Source of the DNA: Planctomycetota bacterium
GTDB taxonomy: Bacteria; Planctomycetota; Phycisphaerae; Phycisphaerales; SM1A02
Direction of reading: 5' to 3'
DNA length: 64,000 bases
Assembly (NCBI GenBank): GCA_022566535.1
Contig: JADFIR010000002.1
Location: 1-64,000, forward strand
Each line of letters opens with the position of its first letter. Position 1 is the stretch's first letter. The position numbers and the translations under genes were made by a program. This document shows positions 39,792 to 48,562 of the stretch, in pieces. The notes beneath the pieces were generated by a model that was not told the origin of the DNA, did not search any database, and worked only from the letters and a program-made list of their open reading frames with translations.

Positions 39792-40769
39792 ATGACTCGG
39801 TTTCTCGACGGCAGAAGCATTGTTGCTGCGGTTCTGGTCGCGGCCCTGCTCGGGACCGCCAGCGCTGCCGATGTAATCAAGCTCACCAGCGGCGCGGTGC
39901 TCCAAGGGACGATCCTGAAGCGAAATGACCGGACGTTGTGGCTGGACCTCGGTTCCGACGTGCTGGCGATAAGGCTCCAGGACATCGATGAGATCGAGCT
40001 GGCTGAGGCGGACGCGCCGGTGCAGACCGAAGCACACTGGCTGTTCCACACGGCCCGCGAGCTGACTGAGCTAAGCCCCAAGGAGCAGGCCAAGCGGGTG
40101 GGACCCACGGTCATCAAGGTCGCCACCCCCCGTGGTCTGGGCTCCGGCGTGATCATCAGCACCGACGGACACGCCATCACCAACGCTCACGTCATCCAGG
40201 GCGAGACGAACCTGCGAGTGACGGTGTGGCTTCCCCAGGCCGACACCACCCTTCGGCGCATGGTCGTCCAAGACATCGAGATCGTCGCCGTCAACAACCA
40301 CATCGACCTGGCTTTGATCAAGATTACGCACCCCCAACAGGGGAAGTTTGTCTTTGCTCTTCTTGAAGCCCAGGAGAGCATCGAGGTCGGCCAGATCGTG
40401 TTCGCGATCGGCAACCCCATGGGATTGGAGCGCACGCTCAGCCAGGGTGTGATCTCCACGACCCAGCGGAGCTTCGACGGGCTCACGTATATCCAGACCG
40501 ATGCGGCGGTCAATCCCGGCAACTCGGGCGGCCCGCTGTTCAATACCCGCGGCGAGGTTGTGGGCATCATCAACATGGGCGCAATGTTCTTCGAGGGCCT
40601 AAACTTCGCCGTCCCCGCCCGATACGTGAAGGACTTTCTTCGCAACCGTGAAGCCTTCGCCTACGACAAGGAGAACCCCAACTCCGGGCACCATTATCAC
40701 GAGCCCCCTGGGCGCAAGAACTTCAGCGTTGCACCGGCGCTGAAAGATCGTTCGAACCGTTCGGAATGA
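39792..40769 (+). CDS. S1C (DegP/HtrA-like) trypsin-like serine protease without an obvious PDZ
   Basis: GSGVIISTDGHAITNAHVI...NNHIDLALIKI...GNPMGLERTLSQGVISTTQR...QTDAAVNPGNSGGPLFNTRGEVVGI. Confidence 0.92.
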   Translation: MTRFLDGRSIVAAVLVAALLGTASAADVIKLTSGAVLQGTILKRNDRTLWLDLGSDVLAIRLQDIDEIELAEADAPVQTEAHWLFHTARELTELSPKEQAKRVGPTVIKVATPRGLGSGVIISTDGHAITNAHVIQGETNLRVTVWLPQADTTLRRMVVQDIEIVAVNNHIDLALIKITHPQQGKFVFALLEAQESIEVGQIVFAIGNPMGLERTLSQGVISTTQRSFDGLTYIQTDAAVNPGNSGGPLFNTRGEVVGIINMGAMFFEGLNFAVPARYVKDFLRNREAFAYDKENPNSGHHYHEPPGRKNFSVAPALKDRSNRSE

Positions 40770-40856
40770 TCCCATGATCCGCTGCCTTGGCCGCGGGTGT
40801 GTGTGCCGCCGGCGTCAAACTGGTTTAGGAACCGCTGATTGAAAGAGGATACTGCC

Positions 40857-42695
40857 ATGTTTAGGAAGGTGATCATCTGCCTGCTGTCGATCGTTCTCGG
40901 CCCGGTTGTCATATTTGCAGGGCCCACGATTGACGATCTGGCTCCCAACGACAGCGTCTTTGTAGCCAGTGTGAAGAATGTCCAGGATTCCCTGGAACGG
41001 CTCAAGCGCACGCAGCTGTGGGCGCTGTGGGAGTCTGATCAGGTCAAGGCGCTTCGTGCCGAAGCGGTCGAAAAGTGCACCCAGAAGCTCGGCGAACTGT
41101 TGGAGGAGCTGGGAGTCGAGGAAGGTTCACTGGTTCCGCCGCAGGGCACGGTCGGCATAGCCGTCTTCCCGGTGATGCAGGAGGACCTTGATGCGACAGT
41201 GCCGGGGTTTCTGTTCCTCGCTGATTTCGGCGCCGACGCTGACAAGACCGGCAAGCTCATCGACGCTGTGATCGCGAAGGCTGAAGAGGAAATGGATCTG
41301 GAGTACGAGGAGAAGGAGATTCTCGGCAGGACTGTCTATTCGTTCGACCTTTCCGACATGGACGTCGAGAGCATCTTCGAGGCCGAGGAAACCGAGATGG
41401 ACCAACCGGGCCCGATGATGTCCGCACCCGATCCGACGGACGTGTTCGAGATGGTCTCGGCTCTGCATTATGTGCGCGATGGCACCCGATTCATCGTGTG
41501 CACCGATCTCGATACGCTCAGTGACGCCCTTGAAGCCATTGATGGTGATGATCGGGCTGGACTTGAGAAGCACGAGGACTATCAGGCGGTGGTGGATCGA
41601 CTGGGCGAGGTCGATGCCTATGCGGTGCTGCTGACACGGGACATCGCCCGGGTGGTGGGCGGTGCCGAGCCGATGATGGCCCAGATGTTCCAAAGCATGA
41701 TTCAGGTGATCATCGGTGACATCAGAGCTCTGGGGTGCGGCGTTCGCCTTGATAGCCCAGCGGCGATGTTCGAGGAGACGTTTGCAGTATACATGCCCAA
41801 CGGCAAGGCCGGCCTGACGGCGCTGATGGACACGGAGGCGCCCCGGCGCGACTTGCCGCCATTTGTCGGACCCGAGGCCCTCGGCTACACCAGCACGAAT
41901 TTCGAGTTCGACGGGGTGATGGAGTTCGTCCGTAGTATCGGCCGGATGAATCCGATGCTGCAGGCAACGATTGATCAGGTGCTGGTTGAGTATGGCACGA
42001 CCATCGAGAATGTGTTGGCCGCGCTGGGGCCGCAGATTCATAGCACTGTAACGCTCTCTCGGCCGATTGATCTGTCGAGCATGAAATCGCTCTACGCGAT
42101 CGAGTGCACCAAGCCCGACCTGATCGAGCAAGTGCTCGCCGAACATGCTGGGCAGTTGGGTTTGGAGCCGCGAGACTTCCTTGGCCGGCGGATATATTCC
42201 ATGGCTGCGAACCCGATGATGATGATGGGGGGGCCAATGATGGGCGGCGCCGGGGGTGATGGGTTCTCGATCGGATTCGGCGGTGGCTACCTCATGATCG
42301 GAACCACAAGCCTCGTGGAGGACGCGCTGCGCGCCACCGGGCAGGCCGGCATGCCCAGCCTTGGTGACGATCCAGCCTTTCAGCAGGCCGTCCGTGCCCT
42401 GCCCGCGGAAGGGGTCGTCTCATGGGGGCTTGCCAATACTGTGGACTACATCGAGTTCCTCAAAGACCTCGACTTGATGGTCCAACGCCAAATGATTGAG
42501 CAGATGAAGCTCTGGAGCCCGGAGTATGCCAAGGAGATGGAAGATGAACTCGCAGCCAAGCCGCCCCCGCCGTGGCGCCATTTCGATACTGAGATTCTGA
42601 AGCGGTATCTCGGGCCGATGGCCTGGCAGGTGCAATCCGACCCGGACGGATTTGTAGGGACGTACTATCTGTTCCAGGCGCCTGGGACCCAGTAA
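40857..42695 (+). CDS. Hypothetical secreted protein (DUF3352-like)
   Basis: Signal peptide MFRKVIICLLSIVLGPVVIFAGP; 'LAPNDSVFVASVKNVQDSLERLKRTQLWALW' start typical of this family. Confidence 0.65.
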   Translation: MFRKVIICLLSIVLGPVVIFAGPTIDDLAPNDSVFVASVKNVQDSLERLKRTQLWALWESDQVKALRAEAVEKCTQKLGELLEELGVEEGSLVPPQGTVGIAVFPVMQEDLDATVPGFLFLADFGADADKTGKLIDAVIAKAEEEMDLEYEEKEILGRTVYSFDLSDMDVESIFEAEETEMDQPGPMMSAPDPTDVFEMVSALHYVRDGTRFIVCTDLDTLSDALEAIDGDDRAGLEKHEDYQAVVDRLGEVDAYAVLLTRDIARVVGGAEPMMAQMFQSMIQVIIGDIRALGCGVRLDSPAAMFEETFAVYMPNGKAGLTALMDTEAPRRDLPPFVGPEALGYTSTNFEFDGVMEFVRSIGRMNPMLQATIDQVLVEYGTTIENVLAALGPQIHSTVTLSRPIDLSSMKSLYAIECTKPDLIEQVLAEHAGQLGLEPRDFLGRRIYSMAANPMMMMGGPMMGGAGGDGFSIGFGGGYLMIGTTSLVEDALRATGQAGMPSLGDDPAFQQAVRALPAEGVVSWGLANTVDYIEFLKDLDLMVQRQMIEQMKLWSPEYAKEMEDELAAKPPPPWRHFDTEILKRYLGPMAWQVQSDPDGFVGTYYLFQAPGTQ

Positions 42696-42768
42696 GGATC
42701 CGATCCGCGCCGCGTGGCCGCGGCGGCTTCACGTTTAGCCTCGGTGCCCACCCCGGGGGCTCTGCCGT

Positions 42769-43608
42769 TCAGTTCCATCCGATCTTGAAGAAGATCGTGG
42801 TGAACATGAGATCGGCGATGATGATCGCCACCACTGACTGCACCACGGTGCTGGTCGTTGCCCGCCCGACTCCCGCGGCCCCCCCCGTGACGCTCAGGCC
42901 GTGGTAGCACGCAAATGAACTGAGGATCAGCCCGAACACGCCAGCCTTGATCAATCCGGTCAGGAAGTCGCCCACAATAAGTTGGTTCAACGTGTTCGTC
43001 TTGTACAGCTCGTACGGCACGTCGAGGAACAGCACGCTCATGAGTCCCCCGGAGAAGACCGCGGCCAGATCACCGATGACCGTCAGCCCGACCAGCGCGA
43101 TCGTCGTCGCCAGCACCCGCGGGACCACCAGGAAGCGGATGGGGTTCAGCGCGTGGGCTTCGAGGGCTTCGATTTCCTCACCGACAACCATCGTTCCGAG
43201 CTCGGCGGCGATCGACGCCCCGGCAAATCCGGTGAGGACGATGGCTGCGATCAGCGGACCGAGCTCCCGAAGGATGGCCACGCCGATGATGTTGGCGACC
43301 TTGTCCGTCTGGCCAAAGTCCGCCAGGGCCGGCTCCATTTGCAGGGCAAGGATGAACCCGACGCAGCCGCAGACGAGCGTCACAATCCCCGTCGCCCGCA
43401 CGCCGACGCGGACCAACTGAGTCACCATGGCGGCTCGGCCGAAACGGACGCCCCGCCGCAGCAAGGCGCGCATGACCCACACGCCCACGTCGTGGATGAG
43501 GTACCACACGCCGCCAAGCAGCTCAAACGTGCCGATCCACAGTCCGCCCCAACGGTCCATGCTGCGGATCAAGACTGAGCGTTTGGATGGTTCAGCCGCT
43601 GGAGGCAC
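42769..43608 (-). CDS. MlaE/PermE-family ABC transporter permease
   Basis: LRELGPLIAAIVLTGFAGASIAAELGTMVVGEEIEALEAHALNPIRFLVVPRVLATTIALVGLT. Confidence 0.92.
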   Translation of the reverse strand: MPPAAEPSKRSVLIRSMDRWGGLWIGTFELLGGVWYLIHDVGVWVMRALLRRGVRFGRAAMVTQLVRVGVRATGIVTLVCGCVGFILALQMEPALADFGQTDKVANIIGVAILRELGPLIAAIVLTGFAGASIAAELGTMVVGEEIEALEAHALNPIRFLVVPRVLATTIALVGLTVIGDLAAVFSGGLMSVLFLDVPYELYKTNTLNQLIVGDFLTGLIKAGVFGLILSSFACYHGLSVTGGAAGVGRATTSTVVQSVVAIIIADLMFTTIFFKIGWN

Positions 43609-43658
43609 GGTCTACATATCCTCGTCGCTAGCCGAGGTGAAACAGATGCCTGACCTCG

Positions 43659-44006
43659 CTACTGCGAGACGGCTTCCTCAGCAGTCTCGACGATGCTGAA
43701 AACGATATCCAGTCGAGCGATCTCGAAAATCGAGCGAACCTTGTCTTGCATTGCGCAGAGAATGAGCTTGGTACTGGTGCGGCGAGCGACCTGCATCGCC
43801 TCCACCAGCGTGGCGACGCCCGAGCTGTCCATATAGGGAACGCCCCCGAGATCGACCACCACTCGGCCCGGCTGGCCATCCTGGGCCTGGCGGAGCCCTT
43901 CCCGAAGCACAGCGGCGCAGTTCAGGTCGATCTCGCCGAGAGGGCGCAGAATCACCCCATCATCGATCGACTCGGTCTGGATCTCGAGTTCTTGGGCGTC
44001 ACTCAT
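43659..44006 (-). CDS. STAS-domain anti-sigma factor antagonist
   Basis: GRVVVDLGGVPYMDSSGVATLVEAMQVARR. Confidence 0.9.
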   Translation of the reverse strand: MSDAQELEIQTESIDDGVILRPLGEIDLNCAAVLREGLRQAQDGQPGRVVVDLGGVPYMDSSGVATLVEAMQVARRTSTKLILCAMQDKVRSIFEIARLDIVFSIVETAEEAVSQ

Positions 44007-44493
44007 GGTTCAACTCGCTTTGACCTGATGTTGGGGGAGCAGGACTCTTAGCGGTCTGGACAGGACGGAGGCGCTTGATCATCGTGAGTCGCATCCCCCC
44101 GCCGCTGCGCCGCTCGTAGGTGACCTCGTCCATGATCTCGCGCATGATGTGCACGCCGAGACCGCCGGGGCGAACCTCGTTGAGGTCGCGTGGCCGAATC
44201 GTGGCCGGATCAACCTGCTGGGCGAGGTCCTCAATGACAATCTTGAGCCCCGGCATGTCGGCGACGAGTGGCCAGAGCTTGATCCAGATCCGTCCGTCGC
44301 AGCGGCGATCATATCCGTGGGTGATCACGTTGCACAGCGCCTCGTCAACGGCGAGGCTGATCTGTCCGCACTGTATCTCATTGAACCCCAGGCGCTGAGC
44401 CACGCTTCCAACCAGCGCGCGGGCCGCGGCTAGAAACTTCGGCTGGCTGAACATTTCCAGCCGAACCTCGGGTTCAGTGGATGGGTCACCCAT
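43999..44493 (-). CDS. RsbW-like serine kinase / anti-sigma factor (GHKL ATPase)
   Basis: GQISLAVDEALCNVITHGYDRRCDGRI...DLNEVRPGGLGVHIMREIMDEV; start at 44493, ORF extension to 44838 overlaps the next gene. Confidence 0.85.
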   Translation of the reverse strand: MGDPSTEPEVRLEMFSQPKFLAAARALVGSVAQRLGFNEIQCGQISLAVDEALCNVITHGYDRRCDGRIWIKLWPLVADMPGLKIVIEDLAQQVDPATIRPRDLNEVRPGGLGVHIMREIMDEVTYERRSGGGMRLTMIKRLRPVQTAKSPAPPTSGQSELNHE

Positions 44494-44857
44494 CGTTTCC
44501 CACTGCTTTGGTGGTCGTGGGGGTCGTCTGTGGCAGCGTACCCGACTGCACCGCCTCGACCCAACGCCGAATCGCTGGGCGGCGCATGTGGGGCGGATCG
44601 TAATGGAGATAGCCGTAGGTCTCGCCCGTGAGCCGCTCCAGCGCCGCGATCGCCAGGAGCCGCACCGCCGGGTCGTCGGAGTCCAGTTGCTCCACGATAT
44701 TCGCTGTGGCCGTGATGTCACCAGTCCGGGCCGCCCTCTCGATGGCGTACAGCCTCGCCGCAGGGTTTGCAGAATCGAAACGTGCCTCCGTCGCCGACGG
44801 GCCGCACGAGCCCCCAAGAAGGGCGGCACCGCAGACAATCGCTCGTCTGGTCAACAT
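44486..44857 (-). CDS. Small HEAT-repeat-like lipoprotein
   Basis: Lipobox LLGGSCG; QLDSDDPAVRLLAIAALERLTG; overlaps the RsbW-like start. Confidence 0.65.
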   Translation of the reverse strand: MLTRRAIVCGAALLGGSCGPSATEARFDSANPAARLYAIERAARTGDITATANIVEQLDSDDPAVRLLAIAALERLTGETYGYLHYDPPHMRRPAIRRWVEAVQSGTLPQTTPTTTKAVGNDG

Positions 44858-44980
44858 CGGTCAAAGCATACGATGGCATCCGCTTGCGGGCAAAGCATCG
44901 ACCCCTGCTGAACCAATGCCCCCTAGACTCACTCCTTAGGCGGAGCTAGACTGCCCGCTTCTGCCTCTGGACCGTTTTTC

Positions 44981-46561
44981 ATGGCTCGATCTACACTGGC
45001 CGCTGTGGAGCCTCCTCCGCACGTTGATGTCATTGGCATTCTCGATTTTGGCAGCCAGTATGCCCAGCTCATCGCCCGACGCGTTCGGGAAGCTGGGGCG
45101 TTCAGCCTCCTGCTCGCCCCGCAGACGCCGATCGAACAGATTCGCCGGCTCAAGCCCAAGGGCCTCATCTTTTCCGGCGGGCCGGCCAGCGTAACCCAGC
45201 CCGGCGCGGCCCGGTGCGACGAGCGCCTCTTCGACCTGGGGGTCCCGATTCTTGGGATCTGTTACGGGATGCAGCTTGGATGTCAGATTCTCGGCTGCGA
45301 TGTGGGCCCGACCGCCGCACGCGAGTTCGGCCGGGCCCGGCTCACCATTCACGATCGCAGTGACCTCCTCGCCGACATCCCTTCCAACACAACCGTCTGG
45401 ATGAGTCACGGCGATCAGGTGACCGATCTGGCGGACCGATTCGACAGCTTGGCCAGCACATCCACCTGTCCCTACGCCGCCGCTCGCCACAAGACCAGCC
45501 CGTTCTACGGCGTGCAGTTCCATCCCGAGGTCACCCATACACCGCACGGCGTCGAGCTCTTGCGAAACTTCCTCTACAAGATCTGCAAGTGCTGCGGCAC
45601 CTGGCGGATGGCTGACTTCATGGCAACCGAATGCCAACGCATTCGCGAGCGTGTCGGAGAGGCCCAGGTGATCTGCGGGCTCAGCGGTGGGGTCGATTCA
45701 TCGGTTGTGGCAGCGCTGCTGGACCGGGCGATCGGTCCTCGGCTCAGCTGCATCTTTGTAGACACCGGCCTCCTGCGCAAGAGCGAGCGGCAGCTCGTTG
45801 AGGCCGCGTTCCGCGACCACTTCCAGACCGAACTGCGTGTCGTGGACGCCTCGGCTGAATTTCTTGCCGATCTGCGGGGCGTGACCGATCCGCAGGAGAA
45901 ACGCACAAAGATCGGCCACCGCTTCATCGAGGTCTTCGAACGCGCTGCGACCGAGATCCAAGGCGATGTGATCTTCCTCGCTCAGGGGACCCTCTATCCG
46001 GATGTCATTGAGTCTGGGCACGGCTTGGCAGGAGCGTCCGCCAATATCAAGGTGCACCACAACGTCGGCGGGCTGCCGGACGACCTGAGCTTCGAGCTCA
46101 TTGAGCCACTGCGAAACCTGTTCAAGGATGAAGTGCGGCAGCTCGGCGAAGTGCTTGGTTTGCCCGCTCACATCGTCTGGCGTCACCCCTTTCCAGGCCC
46201 CGGCCTCGCGGTGCGGATCCTTGGCGAAGTGACGCCCCAACGTCTCGATCTGCTGCGGGAGTGCGATGAGATTCTCCTGGAAGAAATCATCGCCAACAAT
46301 CTGTACCGCAGTATCGATCAGGTTTTCGCGGTGCTCCTGCCAATTCAATCGGTCGGGGTGATGGGTGATGAGCGGTCGTATGAATCGGTAGTGGCGATCC
46401 GTGCCGTGGATACGCAGGACTTTATGACCGCGGACTGGGCCCGGATTCCTTACGACGTTCTGGCCGGCATCAGCAATCGGTTAATCAACGAAGTGCCCGG
46501 CGTCAATCGCGTGGTGTACGACATCTCCTCCAAGCCGCCCGCCACGATCGAATGGGAGTAA
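44981..46561 (+). CDS. guaA: GMP synthase (glutamine-hydrolysing)
   Basis: [19 protein letters not shown]...[14 protein letters not shown]...[15 protein letters not shown]...[16 protein letters not shown]. Confidence 0.97.
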   Translation: MARSTLAAVEPPPHVDVIGILDFGSQYAQLIARRVREAGAFSLLLAPQTPIEQIRRLKPKGLIFSGGPASVTQPGAARCDERLFDLGVPILGICYGMQLGCQILGCDVGPTAAREFGRARLTIHDRSDLLADIPSNTTVWMSHGDQVTDLADRFDSLASTSTCPYAAARHKTSPFYGVQFHPEVTHTPHGVELLRNFLYKICKCCGTWRMADFMATECQRIRERVGEAQVICGLSGGVDSSVVAALLDRAIGPRLSCIFVDTGLLRKSERQLVEAAFRDHFQTELRVVDASAEFLADLRGVTDPQEKRTKIGHRFIEVFERAATEIQGDVIFLAQGTLYPDVIESGHGLAGASANIKVHHNVGGLPDDLSFELIEPLRNLFKDEVRQLGEVLGLPAHIVWRHPFPGPGLAVRILGEVTPQRLDLLRECDEILLEEIIANNLYRSIDQVFAVLLPIQSVGVMGDERSYESVVAIRAVDTQDFMTADWARIPYDVLAGISNRLINEVPGVNRVVYDISSKPPATIEWE

Positions 46562-46572
46562 CGCCCGTGTTG

Positions 46573-46662
46573 ATGCCGGGCGGCGACGAGGCTGTTGTGA
46601 GCGTATGGATCGTACCGATCAAGTCCGACACTCCTTATCTGGTCACTGCATACATCGAGTGA
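46573..46662 (+). pseudogene. C-terminal remnant resembling DUF6883-type partner of DUF4926
   Basis: MPGGDEAVVSVWIVPIKSDTPYLVTAYIE* matches the typical C-terminal strand pattern; no upstream N-terminus before the guaA stop. Confidence 0.5.
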
Positions 46663-46665
46663 GTC

Positions 46666-46896
46666 ATGGCGAATGAGTTGTTGAATGAGATGGATGTGGT
46701 CGCGCTTCTCTCAGACCTGCCTCAGGAGAACCTTATCGCGGGTCAGACGGGTGCAGTGGTTTATGTCCACAGTGGGGCTGAGGCTTACGAAGTAGAGTTT
46801 TTCAGCAGTCCTCGCCGCAGCACGGTCGTGACTGTTGGCCGCAACCAGTTGCTCAAGCTCAAAGGCTTACCTGATGTGCGAATCGGCGCGGTGTGA
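46666..46896 (+). CDS. DUF4926-like small protein
   Basis: LNEMDVVALLSDLPQENLIAGQTGAVVYVHSGAEAYEVEFFSSPRRSTVVTVGRNQLLKL. Confidence 0.85.
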   Translation: MANELLNEMDVVALLSDLPQENLIAGQTGAVVYVHSGAEAYEVEFFSSPRRSTVVTVGRNQLLKLKGLPDVRIGAV

Positions 46897-46910
46897 ACGA
46901 CCCAACCTTA

Positions 46911-46943
46911 CCCAAGCCGCCCGGTACGGTCGAATGGGAGTGA
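46911..46943 (+). repeat. Second copy of the guaA 3' end
   Basis: cccaagccgcccggtacggtcgaatgggagtga (KPPGTVEWE*) vs 46529-46561 tccaagccgcccgccacgatcgaatgggagtaa (KPPATIEWE*), 28/33 nt. Confidence 0.85.
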
Positions 46944-47074
46944 GGGGAAGGCTTGAGGCTTGAGGCTTGGGGTGTGAGGGTTGCGGTGCGGCGCCGTGTG
47001 CGTTGATTGGGGTGTGTCCGGTTCAGCGAGCCGTCCGCCGACGCGGATCCCCGTCCGCGGCGCATCAACCCGCG

Positions 47075-48328
47075 TCAACAGTCCTGGGTCGGTCTGGTGG
47101 CGGTGTGCGGTTGGTCGGTGGCGGCGCCGGCCGTCCGGTGCGTGAAGCTCGCGCGTTGGTGATCGGCACCTTCAGCAAGACGACCGAAGATCATCCGCCC
47201 GGCACTGGTCTGCAACGAGTTCGTCACGATGAGCGAGACCTCGGCGCCGATGCGGTTGGCCGCGTCTTCCACGACGACCATTGTTCCATCAGCCAGGTAT
47301 CCAACCCCCTGCTGAGCCGATTCTCCACGTTTGACGATCTCGACCGTCAGCGGCTCGCCCGGGATCACCTGCGGTTTGATTGCGTTCGCCAGCTCGTTGA
47401 GATTCAAGACCCCCACGCCCTTGATCTGCGCCACTTTGTTCAGGTTGTAGTCGGTCGTCAGGACCCGCATCTTTTGATCGCCCGCCATCTGAAGCAGCAT
47501 GTGATCGACTGATCGACCCTCCACCTCGGTGGTGTCGATGGAGAGATCAATAGCGGGGATCTCCTGGAGATTGCTGACGATGGTGAGCCCGCGCCGACCA
47601 CGGCCCCGCTTGAGCTTGTCAGAAGAATCGGCAAGCATCTGAAGCTCATCCACGACAAACTGCGGTACGACCAGCGGCGCCACGAGAAACCCGGTCCGAG
47701 CCAGCGCCTCGATCCGTCCGTCGATCAGAACAGAGCTGTCGACGAGCAGCGGTCGCACTCCACGAACCTGCTTGGCGAACTCGACATAGGGGATGACCAG
47801 GCGAAAATCATCCTTGGTGGTCAACACGACCGACACCGCCAGATAGCACAGCACGATGGCGATGATGACCTTGCCCAGGCCGAGATAGATCTCCATTCTT
47901 GTTGGCGGCTGCCCCGGCTGCTTGATGTCCCACGCCTCAGCGACGACATCGATCAATGCCCCAATGGCCAGCGCCCCGATCAGCCCCACGCATATGCCGA
48001 GGTACACGCCGACCACCGAAGTGAGTCGCTTGTTGGGCGTCATCGCGTCAACCACCAACACGATCACGCCCACAGCCATCGACGCCAGGAACAGCCCGGC
48101 GACGGTGGTGAGATCGAACTCTTCCGGAAGCTCCCCCTTGGCGCTTGCGATCGTAAGAACAGTCACTGTCACCAGCAAGACCAGGAACAGCAGGCGAGCC
48201 ACCAACAGCAGCAGTTTCTCGGATCGAAGTTGCTTCTTGGCGAAGATCGCCGGCGGCTCGTAACTTTGATGTTCCCCGCGAGTTACCGCCGCGGCATCGG
48301 CACCGGATGGAGAAGGCTGCTGGGGCAT
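47075..48328 (-). CDS. PIN/TRAM domain membrane protein (YacL-like)
   Basis: N-terminal TM helices, GVRPLLVDSSVLIDGRIEALARTGFLVAPLVVPQFVVDELQMLADSSD...KVAQIKGVGVLNLNELANAIKP; start 48328. Confidence 0.9.
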   Translation of the reverse strand: MPQQPSPSGADAAAVTRGEHQSYEPPAIFAKKQLRSEKLLLLVARLLFLVLLVTVTVLTIASAKGELPEEFDLTTVAGLFLASMAVGVIVLVVDAMTPNKRLTSVVGVYLGICVGLIGALAIGALIDVVAEAWDIKQPGQPPTRMEIYLGLGKVIIAIVLCYLAVSVVLTTKDDFRLVIPYVEFAKQVRGVRPLLVDSSVLIDGRIEALARTGFLVAPLVVPQFVVDELQMLADSSDKLKRGRGRRGLTIVSNLQEIPAIDLSIDTTEVEGRSVDHMLLQMAGDQKMRVLTTDYNLNKVAQIKGVGVLNLNELANAIKPQVIPGEPLTVEIVKRGESAQQGVGYLADGTMVVVEDAANRIGAEVSLIVTNSLQTSAGRMIFGRLAEGADHQRASFTHRTAGAATDQPHTATRPTQDC

Positions 48329-48377
48329 CAGCAGAAGTGTACCATAGCCGCCACAGCCGCTACGATGCCTCTGTGTG

Positions 48378-48503
48378 CGGTGGCGAAGGAGACGGCCGGG
48401 CCCGTGAGACGGGTGGCCTGTGAACCTGGTCAGGGCTTGATCGCAGCAGCCATAAGCGGTGTCGTCCGAGCCTGCGGTGTCCTGGCCGTCCTCTCCGCCA
48501 CCG
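48378..48503 (+). ncRNA. ffs: Signal recognition particle RNA (small bacterial type)
   Basis: Conserved core GTGAACCTGGTCAGGgcttgatcGCAGCAGCCATAAGCGG; ends pair (cggtggcg...gacggcc / ggccgtc...cgccaccg); immediately upstream of dnaX. Confidence 0.85.
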
Positions 48504-48562
48504 GCGAAGAATGCTTGAGGCAGGGGTGCCGCGCTTGAGCTTCCGGCCCAAAGGGATGTGCG

